From DAIPKP01 sp964539095 (lineage in GTDB: Bacteria > Synergistota > Synergistia > Synergistales > Aminiphilaceae): a stretch of 64,000 nt of DNA. The notes under the pieces are model-generated. The model was not told the DNA's origin. It was given only the letters and a program-made list of their open reading frames with translations, and did not search any database. The stretch spans positions 161,268-225,267 of the forward strand of contig CAZIFL010000001.1 of assembly GCA_964539095.1 (NCBI GenBank), given 5' to 3'. Below, piece by piece: positions 18,183 through 27,375 of the stretch. The position numbers and the translations under genes were made by a program. The first letter of the stretch is position 1, and each line of letters opens with the position of its first letter.

Positions 18183-18830
18183 ATGGGAACCCGAAGAACA
18201 CGACGGTATAAGATGAGACGGCCCCTCTTTGCCTTTGGGCAGCTTATGCTTCCCCTCGTGGGCATCGTTGCCTTGGGGTTGCTCATAGTGGGGGTAAAAC
18301 TTTTTTTTCTCCCCGGAAAAAGTAGTGAGACATCGATTATTCCTCCAGAACAACAAGTAACCTCACAGAAAAAACCAACGGGGGTCTCTCCAAGTGGGAA
18401 CAGCCCCACCAAAGCTCCTGGATCGGAGAGGCTTGGGGAGAATCCGTCTGTTTTTGCAACTCCCGAGTCTATGCAAATTGCGGTGCCCGTGGGCAAGAAA
18501 GATCCCATCGTCGCATCTCCTCAAAGACCTCAAGAAGAGAACATCCCGCCTCCCAAAAAACCTACTCCATCGGTATCATCTCCTGTAGTTACCGTTGCAG
18601 GAGGCTCTTGGGGGGTACAGGTGGGAGCTTTCACACAACAGGAACAAGCTGTAACCCTTATGAGGGAGTTGCAGAAAACCGAAAAAAATGTTCTTGTTAC
18701 CACGGGTGTTGTCAATGGCAAGACGTATTATAGGGTTCGTGTCGTCGGAGGGAAAAACAGAGAGGATGCCGAACGGCTTGAGAGAGAACTCCGCCGAAAA
18801 GGATATCCCACTCTGGTGGTTCAGATGTAG
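18183..18830 (+). CDS. SPOR-domain membrane protein
   Basis: 215-aa bitopic protein: a basic N-terminus, one membrane helix (about residues 19-43), a long Pro/Ser/Thr/Gln-rich linker (about 45-135) and a C-terminal SPOR domain (about 139-215; WGVQVGAFTQQEQA ... YYRVRVVGG). SPOR domains bind denuded septal glycans, so this is probably a divisome accessory protein like FtsN or DedD, consistent with its place after ftsZ. Start at ATG 18183 with GGGAGGAG upstream. The domain name does not imply sporulation. Confidence 0.82.
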   Translation: MGTRRTRRYKMRRPLFAFGQLMLPLVGIVALGLLIVGVKLFFLPGKSSETSIIPPEQQVTSQKKPTGVSPSGNSPTKAPGSERLGENPSVFATPESMQIAVPVGKKDPIVASPQRPQEENIPPPKKPTPSVSSPVVTVAGGSWGVQVGAFTQQEQAVTLMRELQKTEKNVLVTTGVVNGKTYYRVRVVGGKNREDAERLERELRRKGYPTLVVQM

Positions 18831-18907
18831 TAACCGTACTCTTTGTGGCTTTCCCGTGAAATACCAACCCAAAATTTTTAACTATTTTGAATAAGGAGAG
18901 CCCTCGC

Positions 18908-20146
18908 ATGTCAGAACCTCTCAAATCACTCTCTTCAAGAAAAAGCGTTTTTTCTCTCGTAAACGAATCTCTCTCTTTTCCCTGGAAGATGGCATCCGAA
19001 GATCTTCCTCTTTCCCAAGCCTTCGGAAGACGAGTTTCTCAGGACGTACCTTCCTCTCTGGACTACCCACCTTTCTCAAGAAGCCTTAGAGATGGATATG
19101 CTCTGATGAGTTCGGACATTCAAGGGGTCTCTCCCTCTTCTCCTGCTTTTCTTACTGTTACAGGTGAAGTCCCCATGGGGGTGGCGGCTCCTAATGAGGG
19201 AGGTGTTCCGGGTACAGCAGTTCGCGTCTTTACAGGAGGTGAAATACCTCCGAGTTTCGATGGAGTGGTTATGGAAGAAGAGGTTCAGCGAATAGGAAAC
19301 ATCATAGAACTTCGTTCAAGTGCTCCTTCGGGAAATCATGTTGTCTCCAGGGGAGAGGAAATTCTCCGGGGAGAGCCTATTCTTTGTCGAGGGGAACAGA
19401 TAAACTTCACAAACTTGGGACTTCTTGCTTCCGGCGGATATGCTCATATTGCAGTGACACACATACGGGCAGGAATCATAAGCACGGGAGATGAGATCCT
19501 CCCAGTTGATACCAGGGAACTTCCCCGGGGTTGCGTACGGGATGCGAATGGATGGATGCTCCAGGCCCTTTTAAAGGAGTGGGGATGCACGTGTTCCTAC
19601 TATGGGGTCCTTCCCGATGATTACCCTCGCCTGGAGGCAGGTTTTTCCAGGGCTCTGGAGGAAAACGACGTTGTCTTTATAAGCGGAGGTTCTTCTGTAA
19701 GTACCCGAGATTTTTGTGAAAAGCTTTTTCGAGAAAACCTTTTCTCCCCGGGACTTCTCGTGCATGGCATCAATATAAAGCCGGGGAAACCTACGCTCAT
19801 TGCAGGGAACAAAGACCAGAAAAAACTTGCACTAGGGCTTCCAGGACATCCTTTTTCCTGCATGGTGGTCATGCTTGGGGTAGCGCTTCCCCTGCTGGGA
19901 GCTATGTTGGGCTTGCAGAAACCTCCTTCCACAGTTGTAAAGGCACGCCTTGCTCAAGATTTGTTAGGAAAAACAGGTATAGAGGAGTTTATTCCCTGCA
20001 CCTTTACTCCTTCTGGAGAGGTACTTCCAAAACCATCCCGATCGGGATACATTTCGGCCCTTCAGAGAATGGCTGGATTGGTGGTACTGCAAGAACACGA
20101 AGAAACCCTTCGGAAGGGAGATCCCGTGGAGGTTCTGTTATGGTAA
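18908..20146 (+). CDS. moeA: Molybdopterin molybdenumtransferase MoeA
   Basis: 412-aa MoeA, which inserts molybdate (or tungstate) into adenylylated molybdopterin. The substrate motif PPFSRSLRDGYAL (near residue 53) is a variant of the usual PxxxxSxxDGYA, followed by the linker domain, the MogA-like domain (ISTGDEILPV near 197, SGGSSVSTRDF near 264, PGKPTLIAG near 297) and a C-terminal beta domain. GGAG precedes the ATG. It begins a five-gene cofactor cluster and overlaps the next gene by 7 bases. Confidence 0.92.
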   Translation: MSEPLKSLSSRKSVFSLVNESLSFPWKMASEDLPLSQAFGRRVSQDVPSSLDYPPFSRSLRDGYALMSSDIQGVSPSSPAFLTVTGEVPMGVAAPNEGGVPGTAVRVFTGGEIPPSFDGVVMEEEVQRIGNIIELRSSAPSGNHVVSRGEEILRGEPILCRGEQINFTNLGLLASGGYAHIAVTHIRAGIISTGDEILPVDTRELPRGCVRDANGWMLQALLKEWGCTCSYYGVLPDDYPRLEAGFSRALEENDVVFISGGSSVSTRDFCEKLFRENLFSPGLLVHGINIKPGKPTLIAGNKDQKKLALGLPGHPFSCMVVMLGVALPLLGAMLGLQKPPSTVVKARLAQDLLGKTGIEEFIPCTFTPSGEVLPKPSRSGYISALQRMAGLVVLQEHEETLRKGDPVEVLLW

Positions 20147-22062
20147 AAACACATAAGTCTCATGTCTCCCTGGAAGAAGCATGGGGACTCATGAGGCATG
20201 CCTTTCATGAAGGGCTTTTTTCTCGAAAAAATCCAGTAGTCTCCCAAAAAAGTCTTGATGCTCCAGGATCTCTCCTGGCTGCCCCAGTGGTGGCAAAAAA
20301 CAATATCCCTCATTACCATGCCTCCGCAGTCGATGGATTTGCCATAAAATCCATGGACTCTCTCGGTGCCACACCGGCAAAACCAAAGGCTCTTGCGCCT
20401 TCAAAGTATCAGTGGGTCAATACAGGATCTCCCGTGGGATCACCTTTCAATACGGTGGTCATGCTGGAGGACATCTCCTATGAAGAGGATGGAGAGACTA
20501 TCCTCCTCCATAATCCCGTTCACGCATGGGAACATATTCGTACGGTGGGGGAGGATACCTCTAGGGGGAACCTTCTCGGGAGAAAATACGAAAAGGTAAC
20601 TCCCGAAATGGCGTGTCTCTTTCTTGCCGCAGGAGTTTCTTCTGTGGACGTTTGTCGCCCTCTTCAGATTACTTTTATTCCTACGGGGGAAGAGCTTCTC
20701 TCTGTTGAAGACTCCTTCTCCTCTCCGGTACCTGCTGGGAAAGTTGTGGACACCAATTCTCTTCTTGTAGAAAAAACTCTTCTTTCATGGGGGATTTCGG
20801 TGCATCTCCTCGCTCCGATAAAGGACGAGCCCAAGGAAATTGAGAACGCCATAAGCGAAAACCTGAATACTTCTGATATTATTCTCATTGGGGCGGGAAC
20901 TGCTAAGGGGAAGAGAGATCATACCCTGGAAATTCTCGAATCCCTGGGAACGGTTCTCTTCCAGGGAGTAAGAACAAAACCTGGACGTCCTGCGATTCTT
21001 GGGGGGGTAGAAAACACTCCCGTATTGGGGTTACCCGGTTTTCCCATGTCTACTCTGGTGACACTATGGGGAATTCTCTATCCCCTGATAACGCTTATGA
21101 ACAAAGGGGCCTTTGATGCTCCTGCCCTTTTCGAAGCCCTTTTCCCCCGGGGGAAGCATGAAGCACTTCTTCTCACCCCTCATGCCTCTTCCAGGGGTGT
21201 TTTGGAGTGGCTTCGGGTGCGTACAGTCTCGATAGATGGTACGCTCTATGCTCTCCCGCTTCGCTCTGGATCAAGCTCTCTTCGCTCCATGGCGGAAGCT
21301 GAAGGAATTGCGGTTCTTCCAGAGGAAACCTATGAACTTCAAAAAAATGATCCTCTCACTGTGTGGATAAAAAAAGACTCCCCCGGAAGATCACGAATAC
21401 TCTATCAGGGATCTAACGACCCCGGGATTGATCTCATGCAGGGTATTATCACTTCGTATGGGGCAGAGCTTCTCGTACGAGCTTCCGGAAGTCTTGGAGG
21501 CCTTGCTGCGCTGAAAAGAAACGAAGCACATCTTGGAGCTACGCATCTTGTGGATCCCGATTCGGGAGAGTATAACACCCCTTTTATTGTCCAACTTGGA
21601 CTGGAAGAGATGTTCCGCACCGTTCTCTACTGGCGTTCTCAGGGTATTATAGTTCCCTCAGGAAATCCTCTGAAAATCCGAACGGTAGAAGATCTTTCCC
21701 GGGAGGAGATTACCATCGTCAACCGTCAGATTGGCACAGGCACGCGATCTCTTCTCGATATGCTTTTAAAAAAGCATCGTATAGCTTCCGATAAAATTCG
21801 AGGGTATGAACATCTCTGTTCCGGCCATGTTCATGGGGCAGCTATGATTGCAGAAGGAGAGGTGCACGCCATGATTGGCATTAAAGCGGCGGCAGACATT
21901 TTCTCTCTCGACTTTATACCCCTTTGCGAAGAACCGTTTGAAATTCTTATTCCCCAACGTCACATCTCCCACCCGGGAATCCAGGCATTTTTTAAAGCCA
22001 CTGAAGATCCCCAGTGGAGAAAAGGAGTGGAAGAGCTTGGAGGCTACCGATGGAACAACTAA
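20140..22062 (+). CDS. MoeA-like protein fused to a periplasmic-binding-type domain
   Basis: 640-aa two-part protein. Residues about 1-410 are MoeA-like (YHASAVDGFAIKS near 66, PTGEELLSVED near 185, GAGTAKGKRD near 250, PGRPAILGG near 285). Residues about 415-640 resemble the LysR-effector/periplasmic-binding fold called PBP-like (YQGSNDPGIDLMQG, GSLGGLAALKRNEAHLGATH, IVNRQIGTGTRSLLD). There is no signal peptide, so the binding domain is cytoplasmic and may sense or deliver molybdate, tungstate or a cofactor intermediate. Such fusions occur in some anaerobes and archaea; their exact role is not settled. Confidence 0.85.
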   Translation: MVKTHKSHVSLEEAWGLMRHAFHEGLFSRKNPVVSQKSLDAPGSLLAAPVVAKNNIPHYHASAVDGFAIKSMDSLGATPAKPKALAPSKYQWVNTGSPVGSPFNTVVMLEDISYEEDGETILLHNPVHAWEHIRTVGEDTSRGNLLGRKYEKVTPEMACLFLAAGVSSVDVCRPLQITFIPTGEELLSVEDSFSSPVPAGKVVDTNSLLVEKTLLSWGISVHLLAPIKDEPKEIENAISENLNTSDIILIGAGTAKGKRDHTLEILESLGTVLFQGVRTKPGRPAILGGVENTPVLGLPGFPMSTLVTLWGILYPLITLMNKGAFDAPALFEALFPRGKHEALLLTPHASSRGVLEWLRVRTVSIDGTLYALPLRSGSSSLRSMAEAEGIAVLPEETYELQKNDPLTVWIKKDSPGRSRILYQGSNDPGIDLMQGIITSYGAELLVRASGSLGGLAALKRNEAHLGATHLVDPDSGEYNTPFIVQLGLEEMFRTVLYWRSQGIIVPSGNPLKIRTVEDLSREEITIVNRQIGTGTRSLLDMLLKKHRIASDKIRGYEHLCSGHVHGAAMIAEGEVHAMIGIKAAADIFSLDFIPLCEEPFEILIPQRHISHPGIQAFFKATEDPQWRKGVEELGGYRWNN

Positions 22063-23024
22063 CAGATAAAAGGGGGCGGCATATCACCTATGTACGCCTT
22101 TCCCTTACCGATCGTTGTAACTACAGGTGTCAGTACTGTATGCCTGCGGAAGGCATTCCCCTTATGCAACATCAAGAGATACTCCCCTATGAGGATGTGC
22201 TCTTTCTTCTTGGCGCCTTTTGGAAGATGGGGATCAGAAAAGTTCGTTTTACTGGGGGAGAGGTTTTTGTCCGCAAAGGTTTTATGGACTTTCTCGCTCA
22301 GGCTCGGGAGACTCTCGAGGAGATGCACTTTACGATTACAACAAACGGGCATTTCCTTGAGGAGCACGCCTCCAAGCTCCGGGAACTTCGCATTTCCGGA
22401 GTGAATATAAGCCTTGATACCCTGGACCCCAACAAATTTCGCGAGATTACCCGTTGCGGTGACCTTGCCAAGGTCTTGGGAGGAATTGATGCAGCTCGAA
22501 GAGAAAATCTTCCTGTAAAAATAAACACAGTCCTTATGAAGGGATTTAATGATAATGAGATTGGTTCCCTTCTTGCGTTTTCCCGAGAAAAAGGGATAAC
22601 CCTGCGCTTTATCGAATTTATGCCTCTGGACAATGACGTTTGGGGAAAAGACTCCTTCTGCCCTTCGGAGGAGATCTTCAATGTTCTTCCAGATCGCCCT
22701 TCCTGGAAGCCCCTCAAAAAAGGCGATCACAGCGCAGGCCCTGCAGAATATTTTGTCCATGAAAAAACGGGGCAAAAACTGGGTATCATCGCAGCGGTCT
22801 CACATCATTTTTGTCATAGCTGTAACCGTCTTCGGATTACTGCTTCGGGAGAGGTCAAACCCTGTCTTTTCTCAGAAGCTCTTTTTTCGTTAAAAGACGC
22901 TCTTTCCTCAAGAAGTTCCGAAGAGGTCTGGCATATTATGCATGAAGCTCTTATGGCAAAACCGGAAAGCTGGCAAAATCTTGCGGAGCTTGGACATTGC
23001 CACATGTCTTCCATAGGAGGTTAA
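22050..23024 (+). CDS. moaA: GTP 3',8-cyclase MoaA
   Basis: 324-aa radical SAM enzyme that, with MoaC, converts GTP to cyclic pyranopterin monophosphate. The SAM cluster motif CNYRCQYC is near residue 26 and the second 4Fe-4S cluster site CHSCNRLRITASGEVKPC is near 263. The C-terminal Gly-Gly (SSIGG) needed for activity is present. I start at ATG 22050 with GGAGG upstream, giving a 13-base overlap with the previous gene. Confidence 0.94.
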   Translation: MEQLTDKRGRHITYVRLSLTDRCNYRCQYCMPAEGIPLMQHQEILPYEDVLFLLGAFWKMGIRKVRFTGGEVFVRKGFMDFLAQARETLEEMHFTITTNGHFLEEHASKLRELRISGVNISLDTLDPNKFREITRCGDLAKVLGGIDAARRENLPVKINTVLMKGFNDNEIGSLLAFSREKGITLRFIEFMPLDNDVWGKDSFCPSEEIFNVLPDRPSWKPLKKGDHSAGPAEYFVHEKTGQKLGIIAAVSHHFCHSCNRLRITASGEVKPCLFSEALFSLKDALSSRSSEEVWHIMHEALMAKPESWQNLAELGHCHMSSIGG

Positions 23025-23028
23025 CAAT

Positions 23029-23535
23029 ATGCCCTTTACACATCTTGATAGTCAGGGACATCCTCTGATGGTGGATGTCTCGGAAAAAAATAAAAGTCTT
23101 CGAGAGGCTCTTGCGGAAGGATGGATAACCTTTCCAGAGCATCTCTGGAAGATTCTGGAAAACCAGGAAATCCGAAAGGGAGATGTGCTCTCCATAGCAG
23201 AAACTGCTGGGATTATGGGGGCCAAAAAAACACCGGATCTTATTCCGCTCTGCCATACCATCATCCTCTCAGGGGTTCGTGTGTTTTGCGAAATGCATCC
23301 GGATCGACGGGCAGTACGCATTCTGGCTTCCGTGAAGGCTCAGGAGACCACGGGAGTCGAGATGGAAGCTCTTACAGCCGTTTCCGTGGCAGCTCTTACG
23401 GTATATGATATGTGCAAGGGGATTGATAAGGGAATGTCCATCGGTCCCATACGCTTGCTTCGAAAATCCGGAGGAAAGAGTGGAACCTATGAATACCATG
23501 AAAGCCAAGACGTTCCGAGTTCTGAAAATCCATAG
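23029..23535 (+). CDS. moaC: Cyclic pyranopterin monophosphate synthase MoaC
   Basis: 168-aa partner of MoaA. The signature PLCHTIILSGV (near residue 83), VEMEALTAVSVAALTVYDMCKGIDKG (read in two parts around 116-140) and IGPIRLLRKSGGKSG are conserved. It starts 4 bases after moaA. Its last 47 bases overlap the following mog gene in another frame. Confidence 0.93.
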   Translation: MPFTHLDSQGHPLMVDVSEKNKSLREALAEGWITFPEHLWKILENQEIRKGDVLSIAETAGIMGAKKTPDLIPLCHTIILSGVRVFCEMHPDRRAVRILASVKAQETTGVEMEALTAVSVAALTVYDMCKGIDKGMSIGPIRLLRKSGGKSGTYEYHESQDVPSSENP

Positions 23536-24325
23536 CTCCCTAGAGGAAAAATCTCTTCCGAATCTTCATATTCCTGCTCCCCAGGAGGGCAAGAATTCGA
23601 GACTTTTTTTCTCCTTTCCTCAAGAAAAAATACGCTCTCTTCCCCTGGATATTTTGGGGAGAATCATCCTTTCTCCAGGGGAGATTCCCGAGGCTGGATG
23701 GTATATCACCCATGGAAAGGATCACCACTGTTGGGGAAAGATCACAGGTAGTACATCCCAGGGATTTGAGGCAGAGATTTTTCAAAAGGCTTTCCTGGAG
23801 GTCTCCTCGCATCTCCGATTTCTTCCTCCGATCAAGGGAGCGGTCGTGACCGTGAGCGATAAAGGGAGCAGGGGAGAACGTAGGGATACGTCTGGTCCTG
23901 CTTTGAAGCATTTTCTTCGAGAACTTGGAGTTACGGTGTTGCAGAGCACCATTCTTCCCGACGAAGCCGCGGAAATTCGGGAAACTCTTTTGGAGTGGAC
24001 AGAACAGAACCAGTGTCACCTTGTTGTTCTTACGGGGGGTACAGGGCTCTCTTCTCGTGATATAACCCCCGAAGTCCTTCTTGAGATAGGAGAAAAAATT
24101 ATTCCCGGACTTGGGGAGTCTATGCGTCTCAGCTCTGCTACACACAACCCTCGTTCCATTCTTTCTAGAAGCCTGGGAGTGCTGCGAAAAAAAACACTTC
24201 TTATCTGCCTTCCCGGAAGTCGGCGCGGTGCGCTGGAATGTATCAGCATAGTGGCTCCGGCATTGCGGCATGCGGTGGAAATTGCCCAAGGGTGGGGAGG
24301 GGAGTGTGGGCATGAGCACTCATGA
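23489..24325 (+). CDS. mog: Molybdopterin adenylyltransferase, MogA/MoaB domain, with N-terminal extension
   Basis: 278-aa protein. The C-terminal part (about 118-278) is a MogA/MoaB domain that adenylylates molybdopterin: VTVSDKGSRGERRDTSG, LTGGTGLSSRDITPE and the closing LPGSRRGALEC are clear. The first ~115 residues are an extension I do not recognise; MOSC-type domains fused to MogA exist elsewhere, but I see no MOSC signature. ATG 23489 is chosen inside moaC; another ATG follows at 23498. It overlaps rapZ by 14 bases. Confidence 0.85.
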   Translation: MNTMKAKTFRVLKIHSSLEEKSLPNLHIPAPQEGKNSRLFFSFPQEKIRSLPLDILGRIILSPGEIPEAGWYITHGKDHHCWGKITGSTSQGFEAEIFQKAFLEVSSHLRFLPPIKGAVVTVSDKGSRGERRDTSGPALKHFLRELGVTVLQSTILPDEAAEIRETLLEWTEQNQCHLVVLTGGTGLSSRDITPEVLLEIGEKIIPGLGESMRLSSATHNPRSILSRSLGVLRKKTLLICLPGSRRGALECISIVAPALRHAVEIAQGWGGECGHEHS

Positions 24326-25226
24326 GATCTCGCCCCCCTCACAGAAAGAGGCTTCGAAAATTCCTCGATTTTTTATCGTTACAGGAATTTCCGGTAGCGG
24401 CAAATCCACAGCCCTCAACATGTTTGAGGATCACGGTTTTTTTGTTATAGATAACATCCCCCCTGCGCTTCTGCTTCAGCTTGTAGACATTCTCCAGCAT
24501 CACCAGGGTGCTCTGGAAAAGGGAGTAGCTGCAGGAATTGATGTCCGGGGGGAGGTTTCTTTCGAAAAAATCCCCTTGATAGTCCATGAAATACGTTCGC
24601 AAATCAAAAAAACAACCATCCTTTTTTTCGATGCGGAGGACCGGAAAATTCTGGATCGCTACGAAACCACACGAAGGCAGCATCCCTTTCGAGGTTTTTC
24701 GCTGCTTGAAGCGATCCAGCAGGAGCGTCAACTTCTAGCCCCTCTAAAAGCTTTGGCTGACCGTGTTATCGACACATCGGCACTTTCGATCCAAAAACTC
24801 CAGAGTGTTGTAGCCAACGAAATCCTCACGGATCCAGAGCACTCATACTCTCTGGAGCTGTCCTCTTTCGGATTCAAGTACGGATCTCCGGAAAACTGCA
24901 ACTATCTCTTCGATGTGCGTTTTCTGCCAAACCCTTTCTATTATGATACTCTGCGTTACTTTACAGGAAAAGATGCGGCCGTTCAGGACTTTGTCTTCCA
25001 ATATCCCGAGGCAAAAATTTTTCTAGATGCTGCCTGTTCTCTAGTAAACAGCGTCCTTCCTTACTATCTTACAAAGGGGAAAAGCCTTATTCATATTGCG
25101 GTGGGATGTACTGGAGGACGCCATCGCTCTGTGGCGGTGATTGAGAAAATGAAAGAACACTTCCTTTCCTGCGAAATTCCGGTTCGTGTTCTTCACAGAG
25201 ACATTGATAAGGAGGAGTACCAGTGA
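24312..25226 (+). CDS. rapZ: RNase adapter / nucleotide-binding protein RapZ (YvcJ)
   Basis: 304-aa P-loop protein. Walker A is GISGSGKST (about residues 21-29) and the C-terminal phosphate-binding motif GCTGGRHRSV is near 270. In enterobacteria RapZ controls GlcN6P synthase via small RNAs; in Gram-positives its homologue YvcJ accompanies yvcK and whiA, as here. ATG 24312 has GGGGAGG upstream. The 3' end overlaps yvcK as GTGA. Confidence 0.93.
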   Translation: MSTHEISPPSQKEASKIPRFFIVTGISGSGKSTALNMFEDHGFFVIDNIPPALLLQLVDILQHHQGALEKGVAAGIDVRGEVSFEKIPLIVHEIRSQIKKTTILFFDAEDRKILDRYETTRRQHPFRGFSLLEAIQQERQLLAPLKALADRVIDTSALSIQKLQSVVANEILTDPEHSYSLELSSFGFKYGSPENCNYLFDVRFLPNPFYYDTLRYFTGKDAAVQDFVFQYPEAKIFLDAACSLVNSVLPYYLTKGKSLIHIAVGCTGGRHRSVAVIEKMKEHFLSCEIPVRVLHRDIDKEEYQ

Positions 25227-26335
25227 CCACCACGTGGAGCGATTTCTTCCTCGGCATTCTCGCAGGTATTCTCGGGAGCGCGATCTTTATCGGACTCTAT
25301 CTTCAGCGAGGAGGTCGACGGATGGCTTCGCTCATACGAAAAAGAGAGGAGAAAATTCGTCACGCCCAGCATCTCCGCCTCTCCATGGGTCCACATGTGG
25401 TAGCTCTTGGAGGGGGCACAGGACTCTCCACCCTTTTACGAGGGCTTAAACGGTATACCCGCAATATTACTGCAGTCGTAACCGTGAGCGATGAGGGAGG
25501 AAGCTCCGGAAGGCTTCGGCAGGAATGGGGGATGCTTCCCCCAGGAGATATTCGCAATTGCATCGTAGCCCTTGCAGAAGACGATAATTATTTGAATAAT
25601 ATCTTAAACTTTAGATTTGATCGGGGGGAGTTGTCGGGGCATAACCTCGGCAATCTGATTCTCCTGGCAGCTACAGAGATTGCAGGGGATTTTCGTGCTG
25701 CAGTGGAAGAGATGAACAATCTCCTTGCTATTCGAGGGAGAGTCCTTCCCGTAACGAGCGAAGCCATACAAATTACCGCAGAACTTAAAGACCAAAGCAT
25801 TGTCCGGGGAGAGCTGGAGATAAGCTGCAAAGGCTCGCAGATTTGTCGCATCTGGCTTGAGCCTTCTGATGTAGCACCTCTTCCAGAGATACTTGAGGCC
25901 ATCGAAAAGGCGGATATTCTTGTACTCGGCCCGGGGAGCCTCTTTACCAGTATTCTTCCCAATCTACTGGTACCGGATATTGCCGAAGCCCTACGGACAT
26001 CGGGGAAACCTATTATTTATGTAGCAAACCTCATGACGCAGCCGGGAGAAACGGAAGGACTCACTTTTGAGGATCATGTCATTTGGATTCGAAATCTTCT
26101 TCACAAGTGGCCGGATTACGTATTTGCAAATAACGGAACTATCCCTCCGGAAATCGTAGAAAAGTATCGCCGGGATGGTGCCACCCCCCTTATAGGAACC
26201 TCCAGATCTTTGGATTATACCTGTATTGATGGTGACTTCCTCTCCATCGAAAAGGGCCTTCTCCGGCATAACAGTAATCGTCTTGCAGAAGAGATCATTC
26301 GTCTTTACAAATATACAACTCCATCAGGAATATGA
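25223..26335 (+). CDS. yvcK: YvcK/CofD-like protein with N-terminal membrane anchor
   Basis: 370-aa member of the YvcK (gluconeogenesis factor) family, which binds UDP-sugars and links carbon flux to cell wall synthesis and morphology. The core starts with ALGGGTGLSTLLRGL near residue 55 and has SDEGGSSGRLR and LGPGSLFTSI. Unlike the best-known homologues it has an extra N-terminus of about 50 residues containing a membrane helix (about 8-27) and a basic linker. Starts at GTG overlapping rapZ; stop overlaps whiA (ATGA). Confidence 0.9.
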   Translation: MTTTWSDFFLGILAGILGSAIFIGLYLQRGGRRMASLIRKREEKIRHAQHLRLSMGPHVVALGGGTGLSTLLRGLKRYTRNITAVVTVSDEGGSSGRLRQEWGMLPPGDIRNCIVALAEDDNYLNNILNFRFDRGELSGHNLGNLILLAATEIAGDFRAAVEEMNNLLAIRGRVLPVTSEAIQITAELKDQSIVRGELEISCKGSQICRIWLEPSDVAPLPEILEAIEKADILVLGPGSLFTSILPNLLVPDIAEALRTSGKPIIYVANLMTQPGETEGLTFEDHVIWIRNLLHKWPDYVFANNGTIPPEIVEKYRRDGATPLIGTSRSLDYTCIDGDFLSIEKGLLRHNSNRLAEEIIRLYKYTTPSGI

Positions 26336-27237
26336 GAAACTACACAGAATTCATGTGGGATGAGTGGAATCACCGTTCTATCGAAAATCCCCTCTCTGCA
26401 AAAATAGAACTTGCAGGAATATATGCAGCTCTGGCCTCTGGAAACACACCGGGGAGGATCGAAAGTTCTCGTTCGTGGATCTATCGCCGCATTCAAAAAC
26501 TTTGGATCCATGCCGGATGGGAATCGGGAACTCCCTTTTCGCGAAGTCTTATCCTTCCCGAAGGGGGAAATGCAAAAAAAATCCTTTTTACCTTTCCAGA
26601 AAGAAGACAAGAAGAGCTTTCCAAAATAGGTGGGCTTCTTCTTAAGGATGGACGCTATCGGATACCTTTATGGATTGAGGGTCTATGGGGAGGGGGAGGA
26701 AGACAGTATTTCCCTCAGAATGGCTATTACCTTCTCATTCGGCTTCCAGAAACACCTTTGATACGCGACATCCTATCCTTTCTTCACAGTGCCGAAGAAG
26801 GTATTAAGGTTTCTTCCCGGCTGCGTCATGGAAAAATAGAACTTATGATACGGGGAATTCAATCCATCTACTCTTTTTTTGTGATGATTCGACTCCCTCT
26901 TACGGCGTTGCGGTTCGACGAAATAGCAGTACTGCGTTCCATGAGGGATAAGGCTAATAAAATTGTCAATTGTGACAACGCCAACATAAAGAAAACGCTT
27001 CGGGCATCGGAACATCAAATAGCTTACTGTAAAGAGGTTCAGCGTCTTGGGTTAACTGCCCTTCTTTCTCCAGAAATTGAAGAGCTGATCTCTTTGCGTA
27101 TCGAAAACCCCACGCTTAGCCTCCGGGAGATCGGAAATTTATTGAAAAGAAAGGTGAGTAAGAGTACTGTAGAGTACCGACTAAAAAAAATTGAAAAACT
27201 GATCTCCCAGAACTCTGCCAATCTTTTGAAAAGATAG
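26332..27237 (+). CDS. whiA: DNA-binding protein WhiA
   Basis: 301-aa protein with an N-terminal LAGLIDADG-like homing-endonuclease fold (non-catalytic in this family) and a C-terminal helix-turn-helix of the sigma region 4 type (about residues 220-290; NPTLSLREIGNLL ... SKSTVEYRLKKIE). WhiA controls sporulation in Streptomyces and affects division and chromosome segregation in Bacillus. It closes the rapZ-yvcK-whiA operon and overlaps yvcK. Confidence 0.9.
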   Translation: MRNYTEFMWDEWNHRSIENPLSAKIELAGIYAALASGNTPGRIESSRSWIYRRIQKLWIHAGWESGTPFSRSLILPEGGNAKKILFTFPERRQEELSKIGGLLLKDGRYRIPLWIEGLWGGGGRQYFPQNGYYLLIRLPETPLIRDILSFLHSAEEGIKVSSRLRHGKIELMIRGIQSIYSFFVMIRLPLTALRFDEIAVLRSMRDKANKIVNCDNANIKKTLRASEHQIAYCKEVQRLGLTALLSPEIEELISLRIENPTLSLREIGNLLKRKVSKSTVEYRLKKIEKLISQNSANLLKR

Positions 27238-27241
27238 CCTC

Positions 27242-27270
27242 TTGAACCTTTTCTTTATTTTTGCTACTCT
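27242..27270 (+). promoter_or_regulatory. Promoter of gap-pgk
   Basis: TTGAAC (27242-27247) and TACTCT (27265-27270) with a 17-base spacer, just past the whiA stop and about 105 bases before the gap start. Confidence 0.55.
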
Positions 27271-27375
27271 TGCCTCAGGGAGACATTCCAAGGATAATAC
27301 CAAAAGAGGGCGTTGAACCTCGTTTCGCAGCAATCTGTATGCTGCGACCAACCAGCAAAAGGAGGGAACCAGAAC

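Noticed and set aside
18183..18830. SPOR and WhiA as signs of sporulation
   Set aside because: SPOR domains bind septal glycan in many non-sporulating bacteria, and WhiA occurs in non-sporulators; no sporulation genes are present.
20140..22062. Assembly artefact joining moeA to a transport binding protein
   Set aside because: The frame is continuous, the binding domain lacks a signal peptide, and the same architecture is known in other anaerobes and archaea.
22059..22775. 238-codon minus-strand frame opposite moaA
   Set aside because: Antisense to conserved radical SAM motifs; basic, low-information peptide.
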